From Megaleporinus macrocephalus (Eukaryota > Chordata > Actinopteri > Characiformes > Anostomidae): a stretch of 64,000 nucleotides of DNA. The translations under genes were made by a program, and so were the position numbers. Below, one piece after another: positions 36,773-49,200 of this stretch (positions within the stretch are counted from its first letter, which is position 1; each line of letters begins with the position of its first letter). The stretch covers positions 42,249,623 to 42,313,622 of the forward strand of contig CM038714.1 in assembly GCA_021613375.1 (NCBI GenBank). The letters are read 5' to 3'. Under the pieces are notes generated by a model, which worked only from the letters and a program-made list of their open reading frames with translations, searched no databases and was not told the origin of the DNA.

Positions 36773-36775
<3 letters not shown>
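34909..36775. other. Intronic sequence with a possible retroelement end
   Basis: 35050-35120 has GGCGATATCACATG and AATATCGCCCTA ends, a small miniature-element relic. 35200-35780 starts with TTTTTATTAAAGTTTTACAA and looks like an antisense retroelement or unclassified repeat. 36135-36159 (CCCAAACTTTTAGCCCGTAG) resembles a solo Tc1 terminal repeat. No gene was seen. Confidence 0.35.

Positions 36776-36836
<61 letters not shown>
36775..36836. repeat. (TA)n tract
   Basis: About 30 TA units. Confidence 0.95.
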
Positions 36837-36839
<3 letters not shown>

Positions 36840-37444
36840 GAAATATTTTGATACATTTGATATTTTGAAATTATGTTTAGAACATGCAGTTAGTCACAAG
36901 TTGATAAAGATTAACAAAACTTGCTGACATTAACAAATCCCTGTTGAGTTAAGAGAAGAAATCCAAAAAATCAAAATATGGCTTAATATCTAAAAATCTA
37001 ATAAACACATTAAAGTAACTAAAGGAACGAATGTTGTGTGCAAACAATTGGACATGTTTTATGGATAAAATGATGGTAAAATAAGTAACACATCCTCTAC
37101 AAAATGTACATTTGGGTCCCTACAATTTAATGGGAAAACATAAAATATGCCATCACTTTGCACAGGACACATATTACGCGTAATTATGTTTTCCAATATG
37201 GGAAATTTTAGCAAATAAACAGGATTTTTGCATTCAAATGTACAGGAGGTTGCGCTCTGTGGAGTGTGTGTAACTTACTTTCTTAGAAAATCAACAAACC
37301 TTTGTATATGTATATTTAAATGGTAGTGGAATATATACCGTGGAGTATAGCCAGATAATAATTATGTTTTGGTGAAAAGAAATGTATTAAATGTTATTAT
37401 AACAAATATTATTAACATTATATTTCACATATCATGTCGCTCCC

Positions 37445-37885
37445 GACATGTAGGCTGTCCCAATACTTAGATACCTGAAACATGCTGTCTACTGAGGAGT
37501 CGTATTTTAACCTGATTTTAAGGAAGCATCGGACGCTTCCTTAGCCGCTAAGGCTAAGTTATTTCGATTCTCTCTGGTGTTTTAATGTGTTTCTTGTCAT
37601 ATAATTACAAAAAACAGTATTTTATTTACAACTTTGTAACGAGTTGACCATTTTGCAGTTGTATACTCGAGCCATTAGCATTTATGCTAGCGGATTTTTA
37701 AGACTCTGGCTATTGTTTTGGATGCTGGCCGATAGCTTAGCAACCAGCTAAACCACTGGTCGCGTGCTGCAGTGGGCAGGAACAAACCGTGACGCAGTCT
37801 CTCTCTAACTAGAGCGTCTCAATAATCTGTCTTATAAGAAGACAGTGCCTACTTAGACAGCTCACTAGATTTTGAGACAGAACAC
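37445..37885. mobile_element. Possible miniature element (TGTCTCAAAATCTAGTGAGC type)
   Basis: The left end CTGTCCCAATACTTAG and the right end TAGACAGCTCACTAG then ATTTTGAGACAGA are loosely inverted. A related fragment, GTGTCTCAAAACCTAGTAAG, lies at about 48804. The borders are uncertain. Confidence 0.4.
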
Positions 37886-40800
37886 ATACTTTTTCTATAA
37901 TCAAAGACTTGAAGTCTTAGCAAGCCTGACACCAGCAGATATTGTTGAATTCATAAGAGATTATAATCAGTTCTATATCACTTTATAATATAATAACTTG
38001 TCATTAAACAATTCAGTTAAAGTTTTTCCAGCATTGCAGTGCAGTTGAATCTTTTATAACTTATAACAGCTAATAGCTTGGCGTTTAGACTGGCCAAATA
38101 AAGTCTTCGCTCCTCAGCAGTTTAGAGCCTACTACATTTCTTCCTGCGCTCAAATTAGCAAGATTAGCTATGCAGTTAGTCTGCAGCATGTGCAGAAAGT
38201 AATTACCTGACCAAATAACAGGTCCTTTTGTGTTCTTAGGTGGTCAAAGGCCACATAGTTTCTCCTTTTTTACAAGCCAGTGTTTCCGGTCTAATGCACT
38301 GGTTCAGGGCGGCAGTTGCCATAGCCGTGGGCCCAGAGCTCTGGCCATCCTGGCTGTTATGATCTCCTGCCAGCATTAACTCGCAGCCATTAGCTTTCTG
38401 CGCAAGAGTTTGGCACGCACACATGCACTCGCTAACCCATATGGCGCAGACGTCTGCCGCGCTGCCGCACCGGCGCTTATAGCACTGTGCCGCACCTCCG
38501 TCATTTTCCAGCCACTGCTTGTTTAGCCATTTCATTAGCCCAAGGTGAACGCTAACATGTGTGCTAGCGTTAGGTTAATACCTGGAGGAAACCAATTGGG
38601 TTTTTGTTATCTATCAGGCAGAGGAGGTATTATGCGAGTGAATTACATTATCAAGAGGTGGGCCCGCTAATCTGGCTCAGCCGCTATCAGGCGCTAGCGG
38701 AAGATTTACGACTTAATTATCTCCAAAATTGCTTTGGCGAGCTGCTGCTATGGCCACCAGGGACGGTTGTGCCGGTGGCAGTCTCTGGCACACAGCTGAG
38801 TGGCTCTCACCTACAGATGTGATGGCTTGAAGCGCTCTTCTCTTTCACAGCCATGACCTCTGAGTTGAAATGAGCTGCGATTTGCATATTCAGCATGGGC
38901 CGCCGTTTGCTTTCCACCATGTCCTCTGCATGAGCCAACCGGGAGGTTTTTATTCCAATATTTTGGTGAAAATTTAAGCAATACAGTTTTCCCTTTACTT
39001 AAGATAAAGTCAGTCGGCCAAAACAAAGTCCGAAGTTTGCAGCTTTAGGTTTGCGCTGGAGCGACGAGGCTAGAATAGCTATGTAGCTAAGAAATAATTA
39101 ATTTGCCAGACGAAAATTGCCAGAAACTTCATCTAGTTGTTAAGTAATTTCAAATAGACTAAAATAAACTATAGAAAAAAAGATAAAAAAGTATAGACAA
39201 AAAGTAAAGGTGGCTGCTACTACTTTACCTTTTTTTAAAAATGAAAACATTTTTATGGATGTACAGCTCTGTATGTGTTTCCATAGTGATTTAGAAATAT
39301 ATAGCAATTGAAATAAATAAACTCACAATAGAACTGATATCAAGAATAAGTGGTATTTAAAAAATGGTGACTACATCAATGACAATGAACAGCTAATTAA
39401 TAACAGTTTATTATTAACAACATTTGCACATATGGGAATCCTAATAGTCTTCCTTTTGGAAGTCCTAAACATAAGTCAGTATTCAATGCATTATTATAAG
39501 TGGTAGCTTAGTCAGGTGCCATTACTATGGGTCTCTGTAAAGATGCTAAAGGCTAAAATATGCTAATGTCTGATAAAAAGCTTAAGTAATATATTTTAGT
39601 ATTACCTTAGCACTACATAATACTAGATAAATACTAGGTATACTAGAACCCTCTTGGAAGACTAGCAGAATGTAGCATGGGTTATATTTTCCTCATTGTT
39701 GACATTCATGAGCTGAATAGCTTCTTATAGTAACAGTTCACCGCAGCATTTGCTACTTGATGTAAACTATTATAGAACTATAATACAATATTTATAATAA
39801 TTGTCTATATGGCAACTCCCAACATATAGAACAGGTTACATAGCACTGACTAACTAAAATAGCAAACATGTCTTGCTTGACTCCGTTTGTGATAAAGGAA
39901 AGTGCTGTGTAGAGAGATTTTATTATTTTTGCTTATAATTAGTGAGATTTTGTCCGAACCAGGTTTTGAACTGTTTTATTTATAGAACTGTAATATCTCC
40001 CCGGCAGCCGCTGCCACTATATTCTTTCATGTGCCGCATTTTAAGCGTGGAAGGAGGCCACTGGGGTGTTGTGGTGGGACAGGGACAGAAGGTGGCAGCC
40101 AGGCCACATATGGAAGGTGTCAGGCAGGGTCAGGAGGGTGGCCAGTCAGGGGCAAAAGACACCTGGAGCACTGGCAGCAGCCACAGACCTGCTTTACCAA
40201 CGGAGCGCGCCCGCATACTGATGCCGCTTCTGAGTGTCATTGGAGGAAAGTAGGGCCTGCGCGATTAGCATTAGCTGGAGAATGAATCTTCATAAGTATG
40301 CAGAGGACGCCGCCGGAGTCGTTGAACTGTGCAGCGACCAGCACATAAAGTATGCATTTAATTATGCGATTCTTTAAGGGAGTGGAATCATAAACTGGGG
40401 CGTTGGCTTTCAGGCGTGATCGTAACGTGGGAGAACTGGCAATCTAGCAAATTAGTTGACATTTTTACGCCATTTATGTAAAAGTGTCAACATTTGCAGA
40501 CGCGCGCTGGAGCAGCTCCTCTGATTTAAGATGCTGTTTTTAAAACACTGTCGTTTAATCAGGGGTAATAACTCTGTCCATCATAAACCCTATAAATCTG
40601 GCACATCCTGCGCATCTGTTAGGTCTGAGTGGGGAAAGCAAACACATCAGGCTGCTAAATGACATTCGCTGATGAAAGAATCTCTTTGCTTTGACTTCTT
40701 TTGCAGACTTCTCTCCGAAAACGTTCCTAAAAACGTCAAAGCTTGACTGACCAGACTTTCTTATCTTGTGTTTATTCGTCCTAAATGCACATAAATAGCA

Positions 40801-41674
40801 TTAAATGAAAGCAACAGCCGGGACCGTAGAGGATTGTGCAACAGAAGCAGAGGCCAAAAACTTTATCCGCCTCGGGGGACGGTTACTCGTTAATTTAGGC
40901 CATGACCTTCTGCAATCTTACCTAATGCGAAAATGCATTTTCAAGAGTCGCTGTGAGGATTTTACAGTCTTTGCTGTCTTTATGCTCTGATGTGTTTTGC
41001 TTCTGGCATTTGACTCTGCGTGACCCGAGTTGGCCCGCACTCAGCTCATGTATTGCCTTTTCTGGTACTGCGCTCACTTCAAACTGCATATGGAATATTT
41101 GTGTCGTTATCCATGCCTTGGCTTTGATTACATTTGGAACGGCTATTTCCTGTATTTCCGCTGCCGCTGAGCTGGATGAGTGGTTTTATGTGACAGCGTG
41201 CTGAAGGAGTGAAGAGCGTTCTCCGAGCATGTTTACTACATCATCAGCAAAGGTGGTAATGCATAACAAAGACTGACAGCTTACATAAACTCTCACATAT
41301 GCGCACACATGCCGGCCGCTCTTCTGTTTGCTGCGCATCTACATTCTACTGCTACCTGCAGAGTGGCACTGATTACTGGTCAAGTTAAGGTTTATTATTT
41401 ATCATATGGCTGAATGTTCAGACTCGGGAGCCATTACTATGTGATATTCTGACCTTTCAGTACTGCTTACTACTTATTACTCTTGATGTTTTGTAATAAT
41501 TGTAATGAAGAGCATACAAAGACCTACTTAAGCCTTTTATGACAATTCTCATACAAATTACATAGACTGCCAGACTTCCACTAGCAAACACAAATGTGAT
41601 GTGGATTGAACGTTTTTTATTTAATAGAACTTTCCCATCATTTTCAATAAGCTGTGAGTGAAAATATTTGAAAC
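37886..41674. other. Longest repeat-poor stretch of the window; candidate regulatory DNA
   Basis: No recognised transposon over about 3.8 kb. Two segments look least like neutral AT-rich sequence. 38240-38930 has many CpG/GC-rich words and TAAT cores such as CGACTTAATTATCTCC. 40250-41200 has TATGCATTTAATTATGCG at 40351-40368, a POU/homeodomain-like sequence. No exon of ephb2 is expected here. Confidence 0.3.
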
Positions 41675-43222
41675 GTTTTAGATCACTACCAGTCAAACGT
41701 TTTAGTACACTACCTGTCAAACGTTTTAGATCACTACCAGCCAAACGTTTTAGTACACTACCAGTCAAACGTTTTAGATCACTACCAGTCAAACGTTTTA
41801 GATCACTACCAGCTAAACGTTTTAGTACACTACCAGTCAAACGTTTTAGTACACTACCAGTCAGGCGTTTTAGTACACTACCAGTCAAACGTTTTAGATC
41901 ACTACCAGCCAAACGTTTTAGATCACTACTAGTCAAACGTTTTAGATACACTACCAGTCAAACGTTTTAGATCACTACCAGTCAAACGTTTTAGATCACT
42001 ACCAGTCAAACGTTTTAGATACACTACCAGCCAAATGTTTTAGATCATTACCAGCTAAACGTTTTAGATCACTACCAGTCAAACGTTTTAGATCATTACC
42101 AGCTAAACGTTTTAGATCACTACCAGTCAAACGTTTTAGATCACTACCAGTCAAACGTTTTAGATCACTACCAGTCAAACGTTTTAGATCATTACCAGCC
42201 AAACGTTTTAGATACACTACCAGTCAAACGTTTTAATACACTACCAGTAAAACGTTTTAGTACACTACCAGTCAAACGTTTTAGATCACTACCAGTCAAA
42301 CGTTTTAGAACACTACCAGTCAAACGTTTTAGATCACTACCAGTCAAACGTTTTAGTACACTACCAGCCAAACGTTTTAGTACACTACCAGCCAAACGTT
42401 TTAGATCACTACCAGTCAAACGTTTTAGATTACTACTAGCCAAACGTTTTAGATCACTACCAGTCAAACGTTTTAGATTACTACCAGTCAAACGTTTTAG
42501 TACACTACCAGTCAAACGTTTTAGAACACTACCAGTCAAATGTTTTAGTACACTACCAGCCAAACGTTTTAGTACACTACCAGCCAAACGTTTTAGTACA
42601 CTACCAGTCAAACGTTTTAGTACACTACCAGCCAAACGTTTTAGAACACTACCAATCAAACGTTTTAGTACACTACCAGTCAAACGTTTTAGATCACTAC
42701 CAGTCAAACGTTTTAGATCACTACCAGTCAAACGTTTTAGATACACTACCAGTCAAACGTTTTAGATACACTACCAGTCAAATGTTTTAGATCACTACCA
42801 GTCAAACGTTTTAGTACACTACCAGCCAAACGTTTTAGATACACTACCAGTCAAACGTTTTAGTACACTACCAGTCAAACATTTTAGATCACTACCAGTC
42901 AAACATTTTAGATCACTACCAGTCAAACGTTTTAGATCACTACCAGTCAAACGTTTTAGATATACTACCAGTCAAACGTTTTAGAACATTACCAGTCAAA
43001 CGTTTTAGATACACTACCAGCCAAACATTTTAGATACACTACCAGTCAAACGTTTTAGTACATTACCAGTCAAACGTTTTAGATCACTACCAGTCAAATG
43101 TTTTAGATCACTACCAGTCAAACGTTTTAGATCACTACCAGCCAAACGTTTTAGATCACTACCAGTCAAACGTTTTAGATCACTACCAGTCAAACGTTTT
43201 AGATCACTACCAGCCAAACGTA
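41675..43222. repeat. 24-bp tandem array (about 64 units)
   Basis: The unit is CACTACCAGTCAAACG + TTTTAGAT. Variants are AGTACACTACC, AGATACACTACC (25 bp), AGAACACTACC and CCAGCCAAACG. The 24-bp length keeps frames open in both directions, giving repeat peptides (KRLTGSDL) that are artefacts. Each unit carries the palindrome AAACGTTT. Several units show AAATGTTT or AAACATTT, as expected from CpG decay. The unit resembles the Tc1 terminal repeat at 56096. Confidence 0.95.
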
Positions 43223-43449
43223 GTAGTACATGTATATCGTGTGTGCATATATATCATTAAGATGTTTTAATTTTACTGGATACTTTGGGTGAGGACAACC
43301 TACCTGAGGAGGACTGTTGTTGCATGTGGATGCTGAGTGACTCAACTACTATATAACTACTATAACTTCTACACAGCCAGTTATATATCACACCTGCATA
43401 CACAGCTCCAAAAGTACTATAACCTCAACTACATGCCTGTAAATCATCT

Positions 43450-43650
43450 CCAAAATGGCAACTTTATAGGAGAGTGTAATAACAGTGTTTACCTTTAATC
43501 TGAGTCAATGGAAATAGATGTTTGTCTGAGTGATTTTGGAGCATTTCTATTGGTCCATTCACTATGAATTTTTTGCTCAACTTAAACTTACATGTAGAAG
43601 AATAAACATAAACAAAAATGGAGAGACGTATTTATTTGGACAGCAACGAA
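43450..43650 (-). mobile_element. Partial copy of the CCAATAGAAGTGCTCC family, reverse orientation
   Basis: GGAGCATTTCTATTGGTCCA, AAAATGGCAACTTTATAGGA and TTTGGACAGCAACGA are the reverse complement of parts of the 34.0-kb element. Confidence 0.55.
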
Positions 43651-45896
43651 ATCTTTTAAACAGAATGGCTTCACTCGGAAAATGAAATGTGCCAAACAAT
43701 AGCGACTACTGACCCAACAAACCTGACTCACTACACCATATGCTGAGATTGTCATCACAATATCTAACACCTTTAGTGGACGTTGCAGTTTGTATGTCCA
43801 TGTCATGCAGCCCTGTCAAGTATTTATGGTAATCGGATACTCAGCTCACTAGCAAAACTTTATGAGAGTAGGAGAACCCTCTGAGAACGTAAGTAATTTC
43901 TCCTCTTTGGTGCCCAGTGCAAATTCCATCCATATGGACTTTTTTTTTAGGGACAAGTATTCTCTTGGACTTTCCAAAAAAACCCTATGCCCTAATTCCA
44001 CTCTGCTCTGATTTGGCTTGTTCAGGCCTCAAGCAGGTCTCTATGCTGGTTCAAGCCGGGCTGGAGCACTGTAATAACCTGTATTAATTATATTATTGAT
44101 TATAGACCCATATAATTACATTTACAGAGTAGCAACCAAACAATAACTCAACATTAATACAGTTTACGCTCAGGTAACTACGCCGACTGTGTTATTGTGT
44201 TAAACTCTATTAAAATGCATGGCATCCCTAACGTACGTTTGTATAATCTTAATGACTAAAGCGGTTTTAAAACCAACTTTTCTCCTCTCTTCCTTAAAAA
44301 CTCAAGTTCTTTTCCCAGTATCCCCAGGCAGCCCTGACCTTTTCTAATGATTCAGCCTCCCGTACCGCCTCAGTGCTGCTGCATTTCAGACAAACTCCCA
44401 TCTAAACCAAGCATGCATTTGCATGAAGTGTTAGCATGCAGGGAGAGAGAGAGAGAGAGAGAAAAAAAAGAAAAGAAAAGAAAGAAACAAACTCCGTCTG
44501 GCAGGCATCCCTCTCCGCCATCTGCAGTGGATTGTGGGTTTTATGTCTCCGCAGAGTTTCCAGTGCCGTAAAACAGCGCAGCGCGATTTCAGTTCATCAA
44601 GCTTTAAACCATCTGCACTGGAAAAGATTGGACGTATTAATGGACTCGTATACACACCATAAGCTAATTCAAAAATAGGCACTTCGGAGGCTTAAGAAGT
44701 TTGCAGACGCTTACAGGGAGTTTGCGTCTAATCCTGAACCCTCTGTGTGGTAACAGTGAGAGAAGGAAATGAAGGAAATCTGTGGATTACCACTAGCCAA
44801 TTACACTAAGGTGCATAGAAGAAAAGAACTGAACTTTTTTTTTATGATTTATTTTATTTTTTTTACTTTCGGCTTCATTCACAGATAGCTACAAAGGGTT
44901 TGGGTCACAACACCGAGTGTTCCAGTAGAGCTCATGTGTGCTTGAGAGATTCCGAAAAAGAGAGAGTCGTCTGTTCATTAAGCTTCTCCACTGTGTAAGG
45001 GATGAGTCGGGTTTAACCCTTCTCGCTCCTATCAGCCGAGAGGGAAGTGAGGTAATGTTAACCGCGCAGCGTCGAACTACAGGCGCCTAAAGGCTTTATA
45101 AGGCCTTGCATGGGTCACGGCACGGCTTTTTAACCAACAAGCCAAATGAGGTGAGAAGAGCGGAGCGGGATTAGGCTGTAGGATGGCTTTGGAAAAGTCG
45201 AAAAGAATACTCATCCTTAAAAGAAAGGGGAAAATAACCCATATGGATGGAATTTGCACTGGGTAACCCATGTTTTTGGTTTTGTTTAGTTTGTTTTTTA
45301 GTTTTTTTTTTATTTGAGAATACTGTTATTGGTAGATAAAGAAACATGAAGCATGCAAGCAAAGATTAAAACACAAATCCATGCTTCAGAAGTCTGGAAT
45401 TATTACTGTCATTTTGGGATACTGTGTATCCAACCGTGGCCTGTTCCTAGCCGCCAGCTATGTCTCTCTTAACACGTAATGCTTCCAAGCTGCGAGAGTG
45501 AAGGCTAGCATATGCACGCAACACTCGTTTAGAGGATGAAGACTCTGAGAGAACAGAATCGAGTGTTGGAGTGTAGCATTAGGACAGTTAGTCCTTACTG
45601 AGCCGCTGTTGCACATAGTTTTCTTCAGTATTTCCTGATTCTGATTCAGACGGCGGTTGAAAAGCCATCTTGCATTACCAGCTCCAAAAGTATCAGAAGG
45701 ATCAAACTCCTGATCTCCTGACAGTACAGCCAACGCTTAGACTTGCACACCTAATTAGTTTGCTGTTTTCTTTTCTCTTTTTTTGTGACTTTAAATATTT
45801 TTATTTGATTTCACAATGCCGCAGCCAAATGGCATCAAATTCTGCATGTGGGTGTTTTTTGGTTGCTCAGGAATTGGGCAGGAAAACCAATGTTCA
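43651..45896. other. Intronic sequence with a repeat-poor block
   Basis: Short (GA)n at 44444-44461. 44480-44760 is repeat-poor (GATTTCAGTTCATCAAGC, CCATCTGCACTGGAAAAG). No gene was seen. Confidence 0.35.
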
Positions 45897-46297
45897 GTTA
45901 TTACTAGGGCTGTGTATTGGCAAGAACCTGATGATCCGTATTGTGATACAGTGCTCACGATTCAATATATCGTGATTATATTGCGATACTGCAAGCAAAG
46001 TGATATATTGTGATTTTTCAAATCCTACTATAAAAACACACCACTGTATGATCAGGTTTGTCAACGCTTACAATAGCATTGCGTCTTTGTGCTACGTGTT
46101 AATGTTGGAGTGGAGCTGAAAATGGATTACAACACTACCATCTGGCGGTCAGAGTTTTAAACACAACACACAATGATTCACTGTCTGCCTGAAATCTGTG
46201 TATCGATACTGTGTTTTTGAGAATTGATACAGTATCACTAAACATAATATCCCCATATTCGATATTTTCGATATTTTCTTACACCCCTAGTTATTAC
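45897..46297. mobile_element. hAT-like miniature element, 385 bp, with perfect 8-bp target-site duplication
   Basis: GTTATTAC at 45897-45904 is repeated at 46290-46297. The element between (45905-46289) starts TAGGGCTGTGTATTGGCAAG and ends TTACACCCCTA. The interior has TATATCGTGATTATATTGCG-type words. A second copy of the same length is at 62546-62930. Confidence 0.82.
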
Positions 46298-49200
46298 ACA
46301 GTTGCACTATAGTGCCAAAAACAAGCACATTTTTGTTTACTGTCATTAGCACACAATATGAAATTCAAACCTATCCCCCAAGATACATGCTTGTTAATGT
46401 GTATAATCCTACCCATTATATTACATAAGGTTTGCAGATGTCTGGTCTGATCTTATCAAAAAGATTATTTCTACCTATCAAAATGGACCAAAGCTAAAGA
46501 AAAGTTTTAATTCCTCTTCACCAAACAAACTCTTCACCCCTGTGAAAGCCCCATTAGGGTTTTGAGCAGACCTAGCGAGCCACTTTATTAGTTTGGTTTG
46601 TTTTAACAGGTGTGAACGCTGCACTCATCCTCAGGTGTGCACTAAACAAATGATCCGTGGTCTGGCAAAAGTCAGAGGTCTTGGTGGAATTCAATAGTAG
46701 GGCGTGTTTATCTGTCAGAGCAGTCATAGCAGTTCGTCCACATGATCTGCTTTGTTTTAACACCTGACTCTTCATCTCAGACGCTCTTAACGTTCTTGCA
46801 GCACAAGATGCTGCTAATAATGGCAGGTGATCCATACAGTAGCAAAACAATGCATCTGATTTATCACCTGGCTTGCAGAATGCAGTGCATCAGGGCCTCA
46901 CTGGTTACATTAATTTTGAAAAATTAATCAAAATAGAAGGTTTGTTATTAGTGTTTTGGCTGTGATACACATGATCAGTCTGCTATACTATTAACATGCA
47001 ATAGCAGAATATTTAAATCTTAATAAGTTAAATCTTTGAGAACCTGTGCTTTCCAAAACCTGCTCCACTTGTTTCGGTACGCTAAGCGTTAGAAACAGTT
47101 CATATATGGTTGGAGAGGTGGCCGCTGCTTTGGCCCACTGGGGAAAGACTTGCCTTAGAGAAAGAAAAAGTTTTACAGTGGAAGCGGACGGGGGGGATTT
47201 ATGGGTGCTGACCTGATCGAGCTACCTCCAGCAGCCTCTCCTCGAAAGCTCCACATCACTCCCCATACCACAGCCTGGCTGCAAATGAGATCCACATGCA
47301 CGCACGGCCTTTTATATGGAGCCACATTCAAGAGCCAATGAGATTCTAAGGAGGAGTCCCACAGTCAGAGCCTCTTATTTGATGATTGGGCTATAGCTCT
47401 CGATTCTGGATTCTTTGCTGCTTTCTCTCCTCATTGTACCCACGTTATCCAACAATGGCACTCCATAAATGTATGGCATTAGCAGAAAGTTGTTCTTTTT
47501 GGATCTGTTGACTTCCAAAGTGCACTCATCGTGGGGCAAAGAGGGGAGGAATTCGCTTGAAGTAGCGATGTCTTTAACAGGCCACGAAAGCACATATTAT
47601 ACCAGCTGGCTTTTGATTTTTTTTTTTTTTTTTTTATACTTAAAACTCCCTCCCACCATTTTTGTATCTATGTTAATATACCCATGTGGACTGAGACCAC
47701 TGTGACGGTCATACAAGGTGACCCTCATAGAACTCACATTTGGTGTTCACCTAATTAAGCAACTTTTCGTTTTTTAATTTTAAGTTTTGGGAACAAATCC
47801 AATGGCCAGCGCTGGGGGAATGCGCAAGTTGAGGGATTTGAGTAGAGCGTCACTGGTCAGAGTAATGGAGTAGCATAACCGGTCAGGGTAATAACGGCAT
47901 AGCGATATTTATTTACCCACTTTAGTTGGATCCGAGTCCGGGAAATGGCTTCTTTATGCTTACAAGACCATGCCCCATTAAATCCCAATAAGCTTAAAGG
48001 ACTACAAGCGAGATTATAAACTGTATATTTTTCATCAATCATGGAATTTACTCCTGAATGTCCGTACATAGCATTGAAAAGCTGTGCTGGCATGTGGCAC
48101 AAAGAAGAGGCGTTTGTTTTCTGAAGCCGGGCCTTTGCCAAGTCTTTCTGCTACAGTTGAGCTCAAAGCCCAAGTGTCTGTCATATCAGATCCAGGAGGG
48201 GAGAGCTTTTCAACCTCAAACAGCAAGAAACCAGTACTGTGTCTCAGTATGTTGTTATACTATACAGAATATTCTGGCACTGTACACTACGTACTACAGG
48301 GCTTTGTGAAAATCAGAGATCATCCCTTCATTAATTTAATTTGTTGCTTAAAACTACCATTAAGGACACGTTTTTCAGTTTCCAGCATCCAGCATTTAAT
48401 GTGTCAATGCTTTGTCTTTACTTCAGCTTCCATTCTTTTTCGGTAGGCTTGATTTTAGTGTTTTTTTAAAGAAATTTCCAGGGATATTTTTCCACACCTC
48501 CAAGTTTTGGTGGTCTACCAAGTTTGTTCTATACTATCTACATTTTGTACTAATTTTTGAACTCAAACTCTGTTTTTAGGCTTGAATGAATAACTTAATG
48601 ATTGATTTGACTGGTAATTTATTGCCCGGTACTGTTCTCTCTTATACTACATGCAGTGTTCTGCACGTATGCCAGACACTATGTTCTTCATTGTATAAAG
48701 TCTAGATTATAGTAAGATCATATTGTCTCAAATCAAAAAATGTTTCCATTACTTGTTAGCAGCATTAACTTAGTAGCTCCAGTAAGGAACGTTGGACACC
48801 AAGGGTGTGTCTCAAAACCTAGTAAGTGTATAAGTAGGCTGTCTAGGTAGACAGACATAACTCCTACAATCACCAATATAAAATGTTTAGGAATATTTAA
48901 GTGACGTTGTCCATTTTGAGAATTTCAGACTGCTTCTACTATACATCAGACTACAGCACGTCCCTGTCCCTTTTTATGGAGAAAACAAAAGACTATTGCC
49001 TAGACTATGATGCAAAATAAATTAAAATAGAAATTAAAATAGACAACCAGCAGAACTGAATTAGCATCTCTGGGTCATTTGTAAACTATGTCAAGTGATT
49101 ATACATTTACTCTGCCTGCCATAAACATGAGTAATACAATAATATAAATTTGCTTCATCCTTATTTATGTCCCCTTAGTCTCCCAGCATCAAGCTGTTGT

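Noticed and set aside
40805..41204. Small open frames in the repeat-poor region
   Set aside because: No splice sites in a frame compatible with the neighbouring exons and no recognisable domain. The sequence is kept only as candidate regulatory DNA.
41457..43217. Open frames on both strands with an 8-residue repeat (LKRLTGSD / VKRFRSLP)
   Set aside because: The 24-bp satellite unit has no stops in these frames. Openness in both directions and frame breaks at every 25-bp unit show it is an artefact.
41675..43222. A CRISPR-like array
   Set aside because: The 24-bp repeats are adjacent without unique spacers, the host is a vertebrate, and no cas genes exist. It is a tandem satellite.
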